Positions 4,705 through 10,072 of a stretch of 10,072 bases of DNA are shown here, one piece after another. Both the position numbers and the translations under genes were made by a program. This DNA is from an uncultured Terriglobales bacterium (GTDB lineage Bacteria > Acidobacteriota > Terriglobia > Terriglobales > Acidobacteriaceae). The notes under the pieces were generated by a model, which saw nothing but the letters and a program-made list of their open reading frames with translations, was not told the origin of the DNA and searched no databases. The DNA is taken from assembly GCA_955652845.1 (NCBI GenBank), contig CATPBY010000041.1:1-10072 (forward strand), in the 5' to 3' direction. Position 1 is the first letter of the stretch; each line of letters begins with the position of its first letter.

Positions 4705-6582
4705 TTACTTGCTTATTTCTACCGAAACGATGCCACCCGATTTCTCTTTGGAGGACGATTCCATATACACGACGCGTGCGCGCATTCCTTCGAGATCAGA
4801 GCAGGGATTCAGATCTCCTTCGGGTACGAAGTTCAGGGCCGAGAACTGAATCTGGAAATAATTGCGGGCGTGGAGGTCCATCATCTGCCCTCCTGCATCG
4901 ACCTTAAAATCTAATATCGCTGGCGATGTGCAATGGACATTCCTGATGGTTCCCCTGATGGAACGACGAGGTCCCTTTAAGCTGTCATCACTCTGCCGGG
5001 CCAAGTCGGGACCTCCATGGGATTGACCATCCGGTTCCTCCGCGGAAGTATGCGTATCCGGCAGTTCGGCCTGCATTTGCTGGCGGTACTCGCGACTTTC
5101 TGCCTCTACGCGCTGTCGTACCGATTGAGATCGTTGCGCCGCAGCCATGGCATTTTGCACAGCCGCAATGTCACCGGCCGATTTGGCCACTTTCAAGGCT
5201 TCCTGGAGCACAGCGATGGCATTGCTTTCTTTCTGCGCGGTCAACAGGACATTCGCGGCGTTGATACGGTATGACACATTCCCGGGATCCAATGAAACCG
5301 CTTGCACCGTCAACATATGGGCTTCATCGAGATTTCTATCATGCATTGCATAAAAGACAGCCAACCGATCGTATGAAGGGGCGAACGATGGATTGAGCTT
5401 GATCGAGGTGCGCAGGCTGCTCTCGACTTCGCCATCGACGTTTGACCCGCGGTTCATAGCGATGGCGGCAAAGTAATAGTGCGCAAGAAAGTTTTGCGAA
5501 TCCAGTTTGACTGCCTGTTCATACCATTTCAGCGCCTCGTCCGCGTGTCCTTCGCGAAACTCCAGATACCCCATGGTTTCATGCGCCAGCACATTGCCGG
5601 GATCTTCGCGCAATACCTCACCCAAGAGAACACGGGCCTCCTTGGGGCGTTGATTGTAGGCCAGGAAGTCGGCGCGTGTGGCATCAGCCTGTGTCTGGTT
5701 AACGGCTTGAATCTTGAACGCGGTATCATCGACTACTATGGCACTCGACATTTTGAAGTCGTAGAAAACGGCTTGGGCGACATATCTTTCCAGGGCCCCC
5801 TGCAACTGTTTGAGATCGCCAAACGAGCTGGTGGCGGCGGTAACAGGATCCGTCTTACGGGCCAGCATGAGCAAGTAGTCGCCGAGCTTATTTGTATTGT
5901 CATGCCGGTCTTTCATCGTAAGGTAATGGGTCAGCGCCCAGGATTCAGCGTAAAAGATCGAGCCTTTATTCTCCTCATGGTAGTAAGGAGAACTGTGGTC
6001 CACGGCAAAAAGCGTCGTCAAAGGAATGAGCCGGTTTTGTCGTAGAAACAGAATCATCTCGTCGCTGGGCTTGCCGACGAGCACTTCCTTGTCGCGAATA
6101 TCGGTGTTTTCATAGAACTGAGCTAATCCTTCAACCAGCCAGAGGGGCATCCACTCGTCGGCTTTTCTGGTCAGCAGGTGGGTATATTCGTGGTAGACCG
6201 TCGCGTAAGGATGCTCTCCCCCTGCGTCGAGGCGCAACAGCACATAGTTTTTGTCTGGCGCGCGCAAAAAAAGCCCGGCCAATTCCAGCTTTCCCTTTGC
6301 CAGGTATTCTTCTGGTTCAAGCGCACGGAAATCCTTTTCATTTTTAAGCGCGATCACAACGATGGGAGAGTCAGGGTCCACCTCCATCTTGGGAAAAGCG
6401 GTGTGAAAAACTGAGCGCATCCGCTCGAACTGGTCGGCAGTGTGCTGGCCCTGTTTTTCGTTCCCGTTCGTAATGACAACGAAGTGCTGGCTTCGGACTT
6501 CCAGCCAGTTGTCGACCCTGTCGCGTGCGAAAGAGCACACGGCCGCCAGCAGCGGTATCAGCCAGAGTACACGCCTGGACAT
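4705..6582 (-). CDS. Secreted putative zinc metallopeptidase with TPR repeats
   Basis: The 625-residue protein begins with a signal peptide (about 1-19, cleavage likely after SFA; the Cys16 context does not fit a lipobox). A peptidase-like domain carries HEYTH (131-135, the HEXXH zinc motif) and WLVEGLAQFYE with Glu151, 16 residues past the second His, as in gluzincins. YAESWALTHYL (211-221) is also typical of this DUF1570/peptidase-MA-like type. TPR helices run from about 303 to 470 (GEVLREDPGNVLAHETMGYLE and ALKWYEQAVKLDSQNFLAHY are clear units). A charged linker (about 485-540) leads to a C-terminal beta-rich domain (541-625) with two cysteines (551 and 594) that could bond after export. 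It probably acts outside the cytoplasm; the substrate is unknown. It lies 44 bases upstream of ispE, so ispE may be read from its promoter. Confidence 0.85.
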   Translation of the reverse strand: MSRRVLWLIPLLAAVCSFARDRVDNWLEVRSQHFVVITNGNEKQGQHTADQFERMRSVFHTAFPKMEVDPDSPIVVIALKNEKDFRALEPEEYLAKGKLELAGLFLRAPDKNYVLLRLDAGGEHPYATVYHEYTHLLTRKADEWMPLWLVEGLAQFYENTDIRDKEVLVGKPSDEMILFLRQNRLIPLTTLFAVDHSSPYYHEENKGSIFYAESWALTHYLTMKDRHDNTNKLGDYLLMLARKTDPVTAATSSFGDLKQLQGALERYVAQAVFYDFKMSSAIVVDDTAFKIQAVNQTQADATRADFLAYNQRPKEARVLLGEVLREDPGNVLAHETMGYLEFREGHADEALKWYEQAVKLDSQNFLAHYYFAAIAMNRGSNVDGEVESSLRTSIKLNPSFAPSYDRLAVFYAMHDRNLDEAHMLTVQAVSLDPGNVSYRINAANVLLTAQKESNAIAVLQEALKVAKSAGDIAAVQNAMAAAQRSQSVRQRVEAESREYRQQMQAELPDTHTSAEEPDGQSHGGPDLARQSDDSLKGPRRSIRGTIRNVHCTSPAILDFKVDAGGQMMDLHARNYFQIQFSALNFVPEGDLNPCSDLEGMRARVVYMESSSKEKSGGIVSVEISK

Positions 6583-6594
6583 AGTGGCGAGACA

Positions 6595-6623
6595 TTCATA
6601 TACCTAGTCTTCACCGCCGTCAA
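6595..6623 (-). promoter_or_regulatory. Candidate promoter for the metallopeptidase/TPR gene
   Basis: On the minus strand TTGACG (6623-6618; 5 of 6 to TTGACA) is separated by 17 bases from TATGAA (6600-6595; 4 of 6 to TATAAT). The expected start point would leave a leader of only a few bases before the ATG at 6582, which also lacks a Shine-Dalgarno sequence. The spacing is good but the -10 is weak. Confidence 0.45.
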
Positions 6624-6659
6624 ACGGAATCTAGATTGGACAAGGGGGTGGGGCTGCGC

Positions 6660-7397
6660 TCAGTTTCTGCGCTTATAGTAAATCGCAAATTCAAATCCCG
6701 GGTTTGCCGGGAACAACTCCGCAACCTTTCTTAGCCTCTCCGCCATCTGGGCTGGCGCCAGCAGCGGATAGTCGCGTTCGCGCAGATCGTGGTAGTCGAC
6801 ATCGATAAATAACGACAAAAGGTAAATCGATATGGCATCAGCAAAAGTGGCGGCGAGATATTCGTTTTTGTACTCTTCCGAATCCGGACCTTGGGCAAGC
6901 GCCAGTTTGCGCGACTCCCACGCGTCAAGAGATGTTTCTCCCCGGACGGCGGCTTCCGCCTGTTTCCATGCCAGATCGGCGAAAGCCTGCGAGACTCCCG
7001 CTTTCTCTACCACAGCGTGCCCCACGTTGATATAAAACTCGAAGGCGACGGAGAACTTGTCGTCCATCAGCCGGGTAGAGATAAATACACATTGCGAGTC
7101 GCCCAACTCGAGGTTGCGATGGCAGACGGCATTGTCGCTTAGTTTAACGTCATAGCGGTCGGCAATCACGGTTTCATCGCCCTGGTTCACGGTGAGGGGA
7201 ACGAAGTAATAGGCCTTGCGCTTAAGGGCCGCAGCGGCAGCGTCGGGAACAGCGGCGACCATCCTTTCCAGGTCGGATTCCGGAACCGTAATCTCGCCCG
7301 AAATTGCGTAACAGATACCGTTGGGCGCCTGTGAAACCGGAGTGTGGCGGACCACCTCCGCCGGCGGGCGCGTAATGGGCGCAGCGGCCTGTGACAT
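6660..7397 (-). CDS. Uncharacterised 245-residue protein
   Basis: I do not recognise this protein. Starting at the ATG at 7397 it has 245 residues, no signal peptide and no convincing membrane span, so it is probably cytoplasmic. A Pro/Ala-rich start (1-25) is followed by a mixed alpha/beta body. EFYINVGHAVVEKAG (120-134) and EYLAATFADAISIYLLSLF (179-197) look like paired buried helices. The C-terminus GFEFAIYYKRRN is basic and aromatic. There are three cysteines (29, 92 and 103). The layout, a helix with His then a later AD-containing helix, loosely recalls degenerate metallopeptidases, but there is no HEXXH and I would not assign one. An in-frame ATG at 7445 would add 16 residues. I prefer 7397 because a TAGAAT word lies 7 bases before it. 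The gene lies 77 bases upstream of the TPR gene and is divergent from the plus-strand genes. Confidence 0.75.
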   Translation of the reverse strand: MSQAAAPITRPPAEVVRHTPVSQAPNGICYAISGEITVPESDLERMVAAVPDAAAAALKRKAYYFVPLTVNQGDETVIADRYDVKLSDNAVCHRNLELGDSQCVFISTRLMDDKFSVAFEFYINVGHAVVEKAGVSQAFADLAWKQAEAAVRGETSLDAWESRKLALAQGPDSEEYKNEYLAATFADAISIYLLSLFIDVDYHDLRERDYPLLAPAQMAERLRKVAELFPANPGFEFAIYYKRRN

Positions 7398-7404
7398 GAA
7401 CTGT

Positions 7405-7410
7405 ATTCTA
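7405..7410 (-). promoter_or_regulatory. Candidate -10 element for a near-leaderless transcript
   Basis: TAGAAT (7410-7405 on the minus strand) matches TATAAT at 5 of 6 and ends 7 bases before the ATG at 7397, which itself has no Shine-Dalgarno sequence. Transcription would begin at or next to the A of ATG. No -35 match is visible at 16-18 bases, so this is tentative. Confidence 0.3.
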
Positions 7411-7466
7411 ACCCACAGAGAAGGTGCGGCTGCCTGGAACCGCATTAATGTTGTAGCTTAAGTAGT

Positions 7467-7772
7467 ATGTCGTCCGCGCCCAGGCCTTCCCGCCGGCCAG
7501 GTTGGCTCATGATCCCGCTGCGGGTGTTGTTGGTTACATTTCTGCTGACTTTGCTGGCGTTCGCGGTGTGTCTGTTGTTGGGGATAGTAGGGATCATAAT
7601 TGGCGCCCACCTGCGCGGCGTCCCCCCCAATATGCGACTCGCCTACACCAACATTGCGGCGCCGGCGGCTGCCATGGTTGCAGCCATCGCGCTGATTTCC
7701 TCCGCTTCTCTGGAAATCCGGCACTACCGGCAGGTGAGGACTCTGAACGAAATTGAAAAGGCGTCCGAATAA
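7467..7772 (+). CDS. Small membrane protein with two predicted helices
   Basis: This is a 101-residue protein of unknown function. A basic N-terminus (SSAPRPSRRPG, 2-12) is followed by a long hydrophobic segment (about 14-46) rich in Leu, Val and Ile. A polar loop (HLRGVPPNMRLAYTN, 48-62) leads to a second hydrophobic segment (about 63-80). A charged tail, EIRHYRQVRTLNEIEKASE (83-101), is likely cytoplasmic. Positive charge before helix 1 and after helix 2 suggests both ends face inward. The reading frame is supported by this coherent membrane pattern, although the overlapping +2 frame (7502-7756) is also open. No strong ribosome site precedes the ATG at 7467. It begins 69 bases from the divergent 245-residue gene and ends 31 bases before the hydrolase gene, with which it may be co-transcribed. 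Confidence 0.65.
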   Translation: MSSAPRPSRRPGWLMIPLRVLLVTFLLTLLAFAVCLLLGIVGIIIGAHLRGVPPNMRLAYTNIAAPAAAMVAAIALISSASLEIRHYRQVRTLNEIEKASE

Positions 7773-7791
7773 GCCGGAGTCTTCCCAGCGC

Positions 7792-7797
7792 TACAAT
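7792..7797 (+). promoter_or_regulatory. Candidate -10 element immediately before the hydrolase gene
   Basis: TACAAT (5 of 6 to TATAAT) ends 6 bases before the ATG at 7804, and no Shine-Dalgarno sequence intervenes. This is the arrangement of leaderless genes. The same TACAAT word serves as -10 of the much better promoter at 9963. No clear -35 is visible here. Confidence 0.35.
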
Positions 7798-7803
7798 CTA
7801 AAC

Positions 7804-8526
7804 ATGGCTCCGCGGATTGCAATTCCAATTCCCCATTCAGATGATCGTGCATACGCCGAACGGGCGCTGCCACAATACGAGAACGCCGTGGCGATGGCAG
7901 GCGGAGAATCGGTCTGTATTCCCCTGGATCAATCCTCTGCCGAAGTGATGAAACTGATCGAGTCGTGCGATGCAGTTCTGCTGCCCGGAAGCAAAGCGGA
8001 TGTCGATCCGGCCAAATACCATGCGCCCAAAAATCCGCTCACCGCTGCCGCCGACCGCAGACGCGACGCTGTGGATGAACTCCTGTTGCGGGATGCGTAC
8101 AACTTTCGCAAACCGGTTCTCGGAATCTGCTACGGCTTGCAGACCTTGAACGTCTATCGCGCCGGCACGCTGGTACAGCACATCGACACGCAAATCAATC
8201 ATGCAGCCGGACGCACCGTGGCAATCGCGCATACGGTCGAAATTGATGAAGCTTCAAAGCTGGCTGAAATTGCCGGTTTGTTCGCAATCCCGGTCAATTC
8301 CAGCCATCATCAGTCGGCGGACGTTATCGGTGATGGTCTGCGAGTGGTGGCGCGATCTCCGCAAGATGGAATTATCGAAGCGCTGGAGGGCACTTCGCCC
8401 GATCACTATGTGCTGGCGGTGCAATGGCATCCAGAACGTTCCGTGGAGGACGATGAGCCATCGCGAGCTATCTTCCGTGCTTTGGTCGAGGCCGCGCGAA
8501 CTCGGCACGGCAATTCACACCGATGA
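7804..8526 (+). CDS. Class I glutamine amidotransferase-like hydrolase (peptidase C26 family)
   Basis: The family (PuuD-like gamma-glutamyl-GABA hydrolases and gamma-glutamyl peptidases) cleaves gamma-glutamyl amide bonds through a Cys-His-Glu triad. This 240-residue protein has the nucleophile Cys109 in LGICYGLQTLNV (106-117), the His209/Glu211 pair in AVQWHPE (205-211), and the HHQ motif (168-170). It also has a variant of the PuuD-type GGxDVxP signature, LPGSKADVDPAKY (60-72), in which the second Gly is Ser. All catalytic residues are present and the length is normal. The open frame extends back to 7753, but MAPRIAIPIPHSDD from the ATG at 7804 is the natural N-terminus and avoids overlap with the upstream gene. 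The substrate cannot be told from sequence, and no polyamine genes are nearby. The last codons (GNSHR) coincide with a repeat remnant. It converges on ispF. Confidence 0.88.
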   Translation: MAPRIAIPIPHSDDRAYAERALPQYENAVAMAGGESVCIPLDQSSAEVMKLIESCDAVLLPGSKADVDPAKYHAPKNPLTAAADRRRDAVDELLLRDAYNFRKPVLGICYGLQTLNVYRAGTLVQHIDTQINHAAGRTVAIAHTVEIDEASKLAEIAGLFAIPVNSSHHQSADVIGDGLRVVARSPQDGIIEALEGTSPDHYVLAVQWHPERSVEDDEPSRAIFRALVEAARTRHGNSHR

Positions 8527-8550
8527 ATCAGCGCTGATCAGCGGCTGATT
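8513..8550. repeat. Degenerate intergenic repeat, copy 2, with nested palindromes
   Basis: This copy carries ATTCAC (8513-8518), CACCGAT (8518-8524) and ATCAGCGGCT (8537-8546), the same ordered words as the pth-rpsF spacer. It also contains the perfect palindrome ATCAGCGCTGAT (8527-8538), the palindrome GCTGATCAGC (8533-8542), and an outer stem AATCAGC/GCTGATT (8526-8532 and 8544-8550). It fills the 29-base gap between two convergent genes and runs into the end of the hydrolase frame. Confidence 0.5.
8526..8550. terminator. Possible bidirectional terminator between convergent genes
   Basis: The outer 7-bp stem AATCAGC/GCTGATT with an 11-base loop sits exactly between the convergent stops at 8526 and 8556. 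There is no U-tract on either strand, so an intrinsic mechanism is doubtful. The position is what suggests a terminator. Confidence 0.3.
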
Positions 8551-8555
8551 TGACT

Positions 8556-9068
8556 CTATCTCTTCCGTTTCGCAGCCCTTAGTTCAAGCAGCACGACGGC
8601 GTGGGCGATGGCAGCGTTGTCGGTTCCCATTCCCTCGGGGGTCTTGGCCTTGATGCCCACGCGGTCGGGCTGAATTCCTAGAAGGTTCGCCACGTGATCG
8701 CGGATGCGGGCCGTGTGCGGGCCAATCTTAGGAGCGGCGAGAATGAGGGTTGAATCAAGATTCGCGATCACATAGCCTGCCGCTTTGACCCGCTTGATAG
8801 CTTCCGCTAAAAAAACGGCGGAGTCAGCGCCCTTCCACTGCGGGTCGGCCGGGGAAAACAAAGAGCCAATGTCGGGCGCCGCAAGCGCTCCCAGAAGCGC
8901 GTCGGTAATGGCATGGAGCAGCACATCGCCATCGGAGTGCCCGCCGAGTCCCTTGGGATGCGGCAAGGCCACCCCACCAATCTTGAGCGGAATACCCCGT
9001 CTAAACTCGTGCGAGTCCCACCCGTAGCCAATTCTGGTCGTTATTCGTTGTTCGTTAGTCGCTGGCAA
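8556..9068 (-). CDS. ispF: 2-C-methyl-D-erythritol 2,4-cyclodiphosphate synthase
   Basis: IspF converts CDP-ME 2-phosphate to MEcPP with release of CMP, the fifth MEP-pathway step, as a zinc-dependent homotrimer. The 170-residue product has the metal ligands Asp18 and His20 in GYGWDSHEF (14-22) and His52 in GLGGHSDGDVLLHAITDALLGA (40-61). It also has DIGSLFSP (66-73), LDSTLILAAPKIGPH (104-118) and AKTPEGMGTD (141-150). The family normally starts 1-3 residues before RIGxG (12-16 here). No ATG, GTG or TTG is available there. The only in-frame candidate is the TTG at 9068, with GGAG 8 bases upstream. That makes residues 2-11 (PATNEQRITT) the translation of a heptamer array. It lies 55 bases downstream of ispD. 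The enzyme identity is firm; the start is moderately supported. Confidence 0.95.
   Translation of the reverse strand: MPATNEQRITTRIGYGWDSHEFRRGIPLKIGGVALPHPKGLGGHSDGDVLLHAITDALLGALAAPDIGSLFSPADPQWKGADSAVFLAEAIKRVKAAGYVIANLDSTLILAAPKIGPHTARIRDHVANLLGIQPDRVGIKAKTPEGMGTDNAAIAHAVVLLELRAAKRKR
9039..9061. repeat. 7-bp tandem array inside the ispF N-terminus
   Basis: Three heptamers starting CGTT begin at 9039 (CGTTATT), 9046 (CGTTGTT) and 9053 (CGTTAGT), with a partial CG at 9060. On the coding strand they read as AACGA-type units and encode the residues that precede the conserved RIGYG of IspF. The array lies between the TTG start and the first family-conserved residue. Confidence 0.7.
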
Positions 9069-9123
9069 ACCTGAGGCTCCGGAAAAAATTGCTAATTTGT
9101 GATCTCCGCAATCTGCGGCCGCT

Positions 9124-9852
9124 TTACCGTTTCAGGAAAAACTCAGCCAGTTCCAGATCCGCCGGGGTTGTGATTTTGATGTTACGCGGGGAACCCATCA
9201 CCACCGCTACCTGATGTCCTGAACGCTCGACCAGAGAAGCCTCGTCGGTCCCGACGAATCCATCGGCGGTAGCTTCATCGAATGCTTTCTTAATCACGTG
9301 GTATTGAAAACCTTGCGGGGTTTGCGCCATCACCAAACGTTCACGCGGCAACGTCGCGGTGATTAGTGCGCCTTCGGCGGTTCGGTCCACTTGCTTCACA
9401 GTATCTACCGCAGGCAGTCCGGCGATGGCCGCGCCATATTTTTTGGTGGCGGCGATGACGTCGTCAATAATTTCCGCTGTAACAAACGGCCGCACCGCGT
9501 CGTGAACCAGGATGACGTCATCGGCTTCCGCTGAGACTTGCGCGATGGCATTGGCAACGGATTGCTGGCGATGCTCGCCCCCTTCTAACAGGGTTACATC
9601 CTTTTCCAGTATGTCTTTCGCGTCTTTTTCCAGGCGCGCGCGGAAAACCGGGATTTCGTTCTGCCGCAAGGCCACGTAAATTGCGGAAACCGCAATGCTG
9701 CTGGCGAATTTGCGCATGGTATGGATCAGAATCGGCGCTCCACCGAGATCGGTGAATTGCTTGGATGGCGTTATTTTCGAGCTTCTTGAGCCAAATCCTG
9801 GCGCCATCCGCGTTCCCAAACCCGCCGCCGGAATTATCACCAGCACCTTCAT
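9124..9852 (-). CDS. ispD: 2-C-methyl-D-erythritol 4-phosphate cytidylyltransferase
   Basis: IspD couples MEP with CTP to give CDP-ME and diphosphate, the third MEP-pathway step. The 242-residue product has the nucleotide-binding PAAGLGTRM (8-16) and SKQF with Lys31 (30-33), set back by a short insert, GFGSRSSKITP (19-29). GGEHRQQSV (91-99), the central VHDAVRPFV (116-124), TPQGF (178-182), TDEASLVE (202-209) and NIKITTPADL (224-233) follow. All core motifs are intact. The ATG at 9852 gives the canonical MKVLVIIPAAG start. There is no Shine-Dalgarno sequence, and the promoter lies so close that the leader is only a few bases. ispF follows after 55 bases in the same direction, the common ispD-ispF pair; some bacteria fuse the two. 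The identification is firm. Confidence 0.96.
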   Translation of the reverse strand: MKVLVIIPAAGLGTRMAPGFGSRSSKITPSKQFTDLGGAPILIHTMRKFASSIAVSAIYVALRQNEIPVFRARLEKDAKDILEKDVTLLEGGEHRQQSVANAIAQVSAEADDVILVHDAVRPFVTAEIIDDVIAATKKYGAAIAGLPAVDTVKQVDRTAEGALITATLPRERLVMAQTPQGFQYHVIKKAFDEATADGFVGTDEASLVERSGHQVAVVMGSPRNIKITTPADLELAEFFLKR

Positions 9853-9863
9853 AAAGGGCTGTA

Positions 9864-9892
9864 AGTATAAGGGTCGGAAAGAGGCAGTTCAA
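9864..9892 (-). promoter_or_regulatory. Promoter of ispD-ispF
   Basis: On the minus strand TTGAAC (9892-9887; shares TTGA with TTGACA) is followed after exactly 17 bases by TATACT (9869-9864; 5 of 6 to TATAAT). The expected transcription start is near 9857, leaving about 4-5 bases before the ATG at 9852. This fits the lack of a ribosome site in front of ispD. Confidence 0.6.
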
Positions 9893-9938
9893 TCTCAAGG
9901 AGGTATCCCGCAATCCACCTGCAATTCAAAGAACGCGT

Positions 9939-9968
9939 TTGCTAAGCTCGAGTGCCTCTGGGTACAAT
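9939..9968 (+). promoter_or_regulatory. Promoter of the secreted-protein gene at 9991
   Basis: TTGCTA (9939-9944) and TACAAT (9963-9968; 5 of 6 to TATAAT) are separated by 18 bases. The leader then carries a strong Shine-Dalgarno sequence, AAGGAGG (9979-9985), 5 bases before the ATG at 9991. With the ispD promoter it makes the 138-base gap (9853-9990) a divergent regulatory region. Confidence 0.6.
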
Positions 9969-9990
9969 CCCTGACTCCAAGGAGGAGCTC

Positions 9991-10072
9991 ATGAAGAACC
10001 TGGCTGCTACTGTATTCCTCTGTGTGCTTTCAATAGCGCTTTCCGCCGGTAACGCCGCTTCTGCAACGGACA
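9991..10072 (+). CDS. Exported protein of unknown function, N-terminus only
   Basis: Only 27 complete codons are visible before the window ends. They encode a textbook signal peptide: a basic start (MKN), a hydrophobic core (LAATVFLCVLSIALSA, 4-19) and a small-residue cleavage region ending SA before TD, so cleavage is likely after Ala25. The Cys11 lies inside the core and not at a lipobox, so a lipoprotein is unlikely. A perfect AAGGAGG ribosome site 5 bases upstream and a plausible promoter at 9939-9968 support a real, well-translated gene. It is divergent from ispD. The mature protein lies outside the window, so no function can be given. Confidence 0.75.
   Translation, partial: MKNLAATVFLCVLSIALSAGNAASATD

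Noticed and set aside
5479..6045. Open frame on the plus strand, 188 codons
   Set aside because: It is antisense to the metallopeptidase/TPR gene. It has no ribosome site or recognisable domain, and the minus-strand protein is coherent throughout.
7502..7756. Alternative plus-strand frame within the small membrane protein gene
   Set aside because: Its product is His/Arg/Gly-rich without structure, whereas the frame from 7467 gives two clean hydrophobic helices with sensible charge placement.
7837..8232. Minus-strand open frame of 131 codons
   Set aside because: It is antisense to the C26 hydrolase, which has all its catalytic residues.
9897..9904. Perfect Shine-Dalgarno-like AAGGAGGT
   Set aside because: No start codon lies within 4-12 bases downstream on the plus strand and no frame follows. 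It lies upstream of the promoter for the gene at 9991, so it would not be in that transcript.

Overview
The window is an ordinary chromosomal segment of a free-living bacterium, most likely an acidobacterium (class Terriglobia, Koribacter-like). The evidence is the moderately high G+C, the gene order ispE - tRNA-Gln - prs - rplY - pth - rpsF - rpsR, a secreted HEXXH/TPR protein with a C-terminal beta-rich domain of a type I associate with acidobacteria, and short heptamer repeats between genes. The taxon is inferred from these features and was not confirmed by a search. There are no phage, transposon, CRISPR or toxin genes.

Layout: positions 1-7397 are almost entirely minus strand. Reading along transcription from the right, there is an uncharacterised 245-residue protein (start 7397), a secreted putative zinc metallopeptidase/TPR protein, ispE, tRNA-Gln(UUG), prs, rplY (long CTC form), pth, rpsF, and rpsR cut by the window edge. 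A 69-base divergent gap (7398-7466) leads to two plus-strand genes: a small two-helix membrane protein and a class I glutamine amidotransferase-like hydrolase (peptidase C26). These converge on the minus-strand pair ispD-ispF. Another divergent gap (9853-9990), with recognisable promoters on both strands, leads to the signal-peptide start of a further plus-strand gene cut by the window end.

Function: IspD, IspE and IspF carry out three consecutive steps of the MEP isoprenoid pathway, from MEP to the cyclic diphosphate MEcPP. ispD and ispF are paired, while ispE sits with prs. Prs makes PRPP for nucleotide and amino-acid synthesis. RplY, RpsF and RpsR are ribosomal proteins, and Pth rescues peptidyl-tRNA, so the left half is a translation and nucleotide housekeeping block. 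No stretch over 300 bases lacks a gene.

The least ordinary signals are small. One is an in-frame insert of about 48 codons in ispE containing three inverted repeats, which looks like a palindromic element domesticated into the protein. Another is a set of 7-bp tandem arrays at three loci (prs leader, upstream of tRNA-Gln, and inside the start of ispF, where the array encodes the N-terminus behind a TTG start). There are also several compact hairpins between genes, and several genes whose -10 element lies only 6-12 bases before the start codon. I see no new multi-gene system here.
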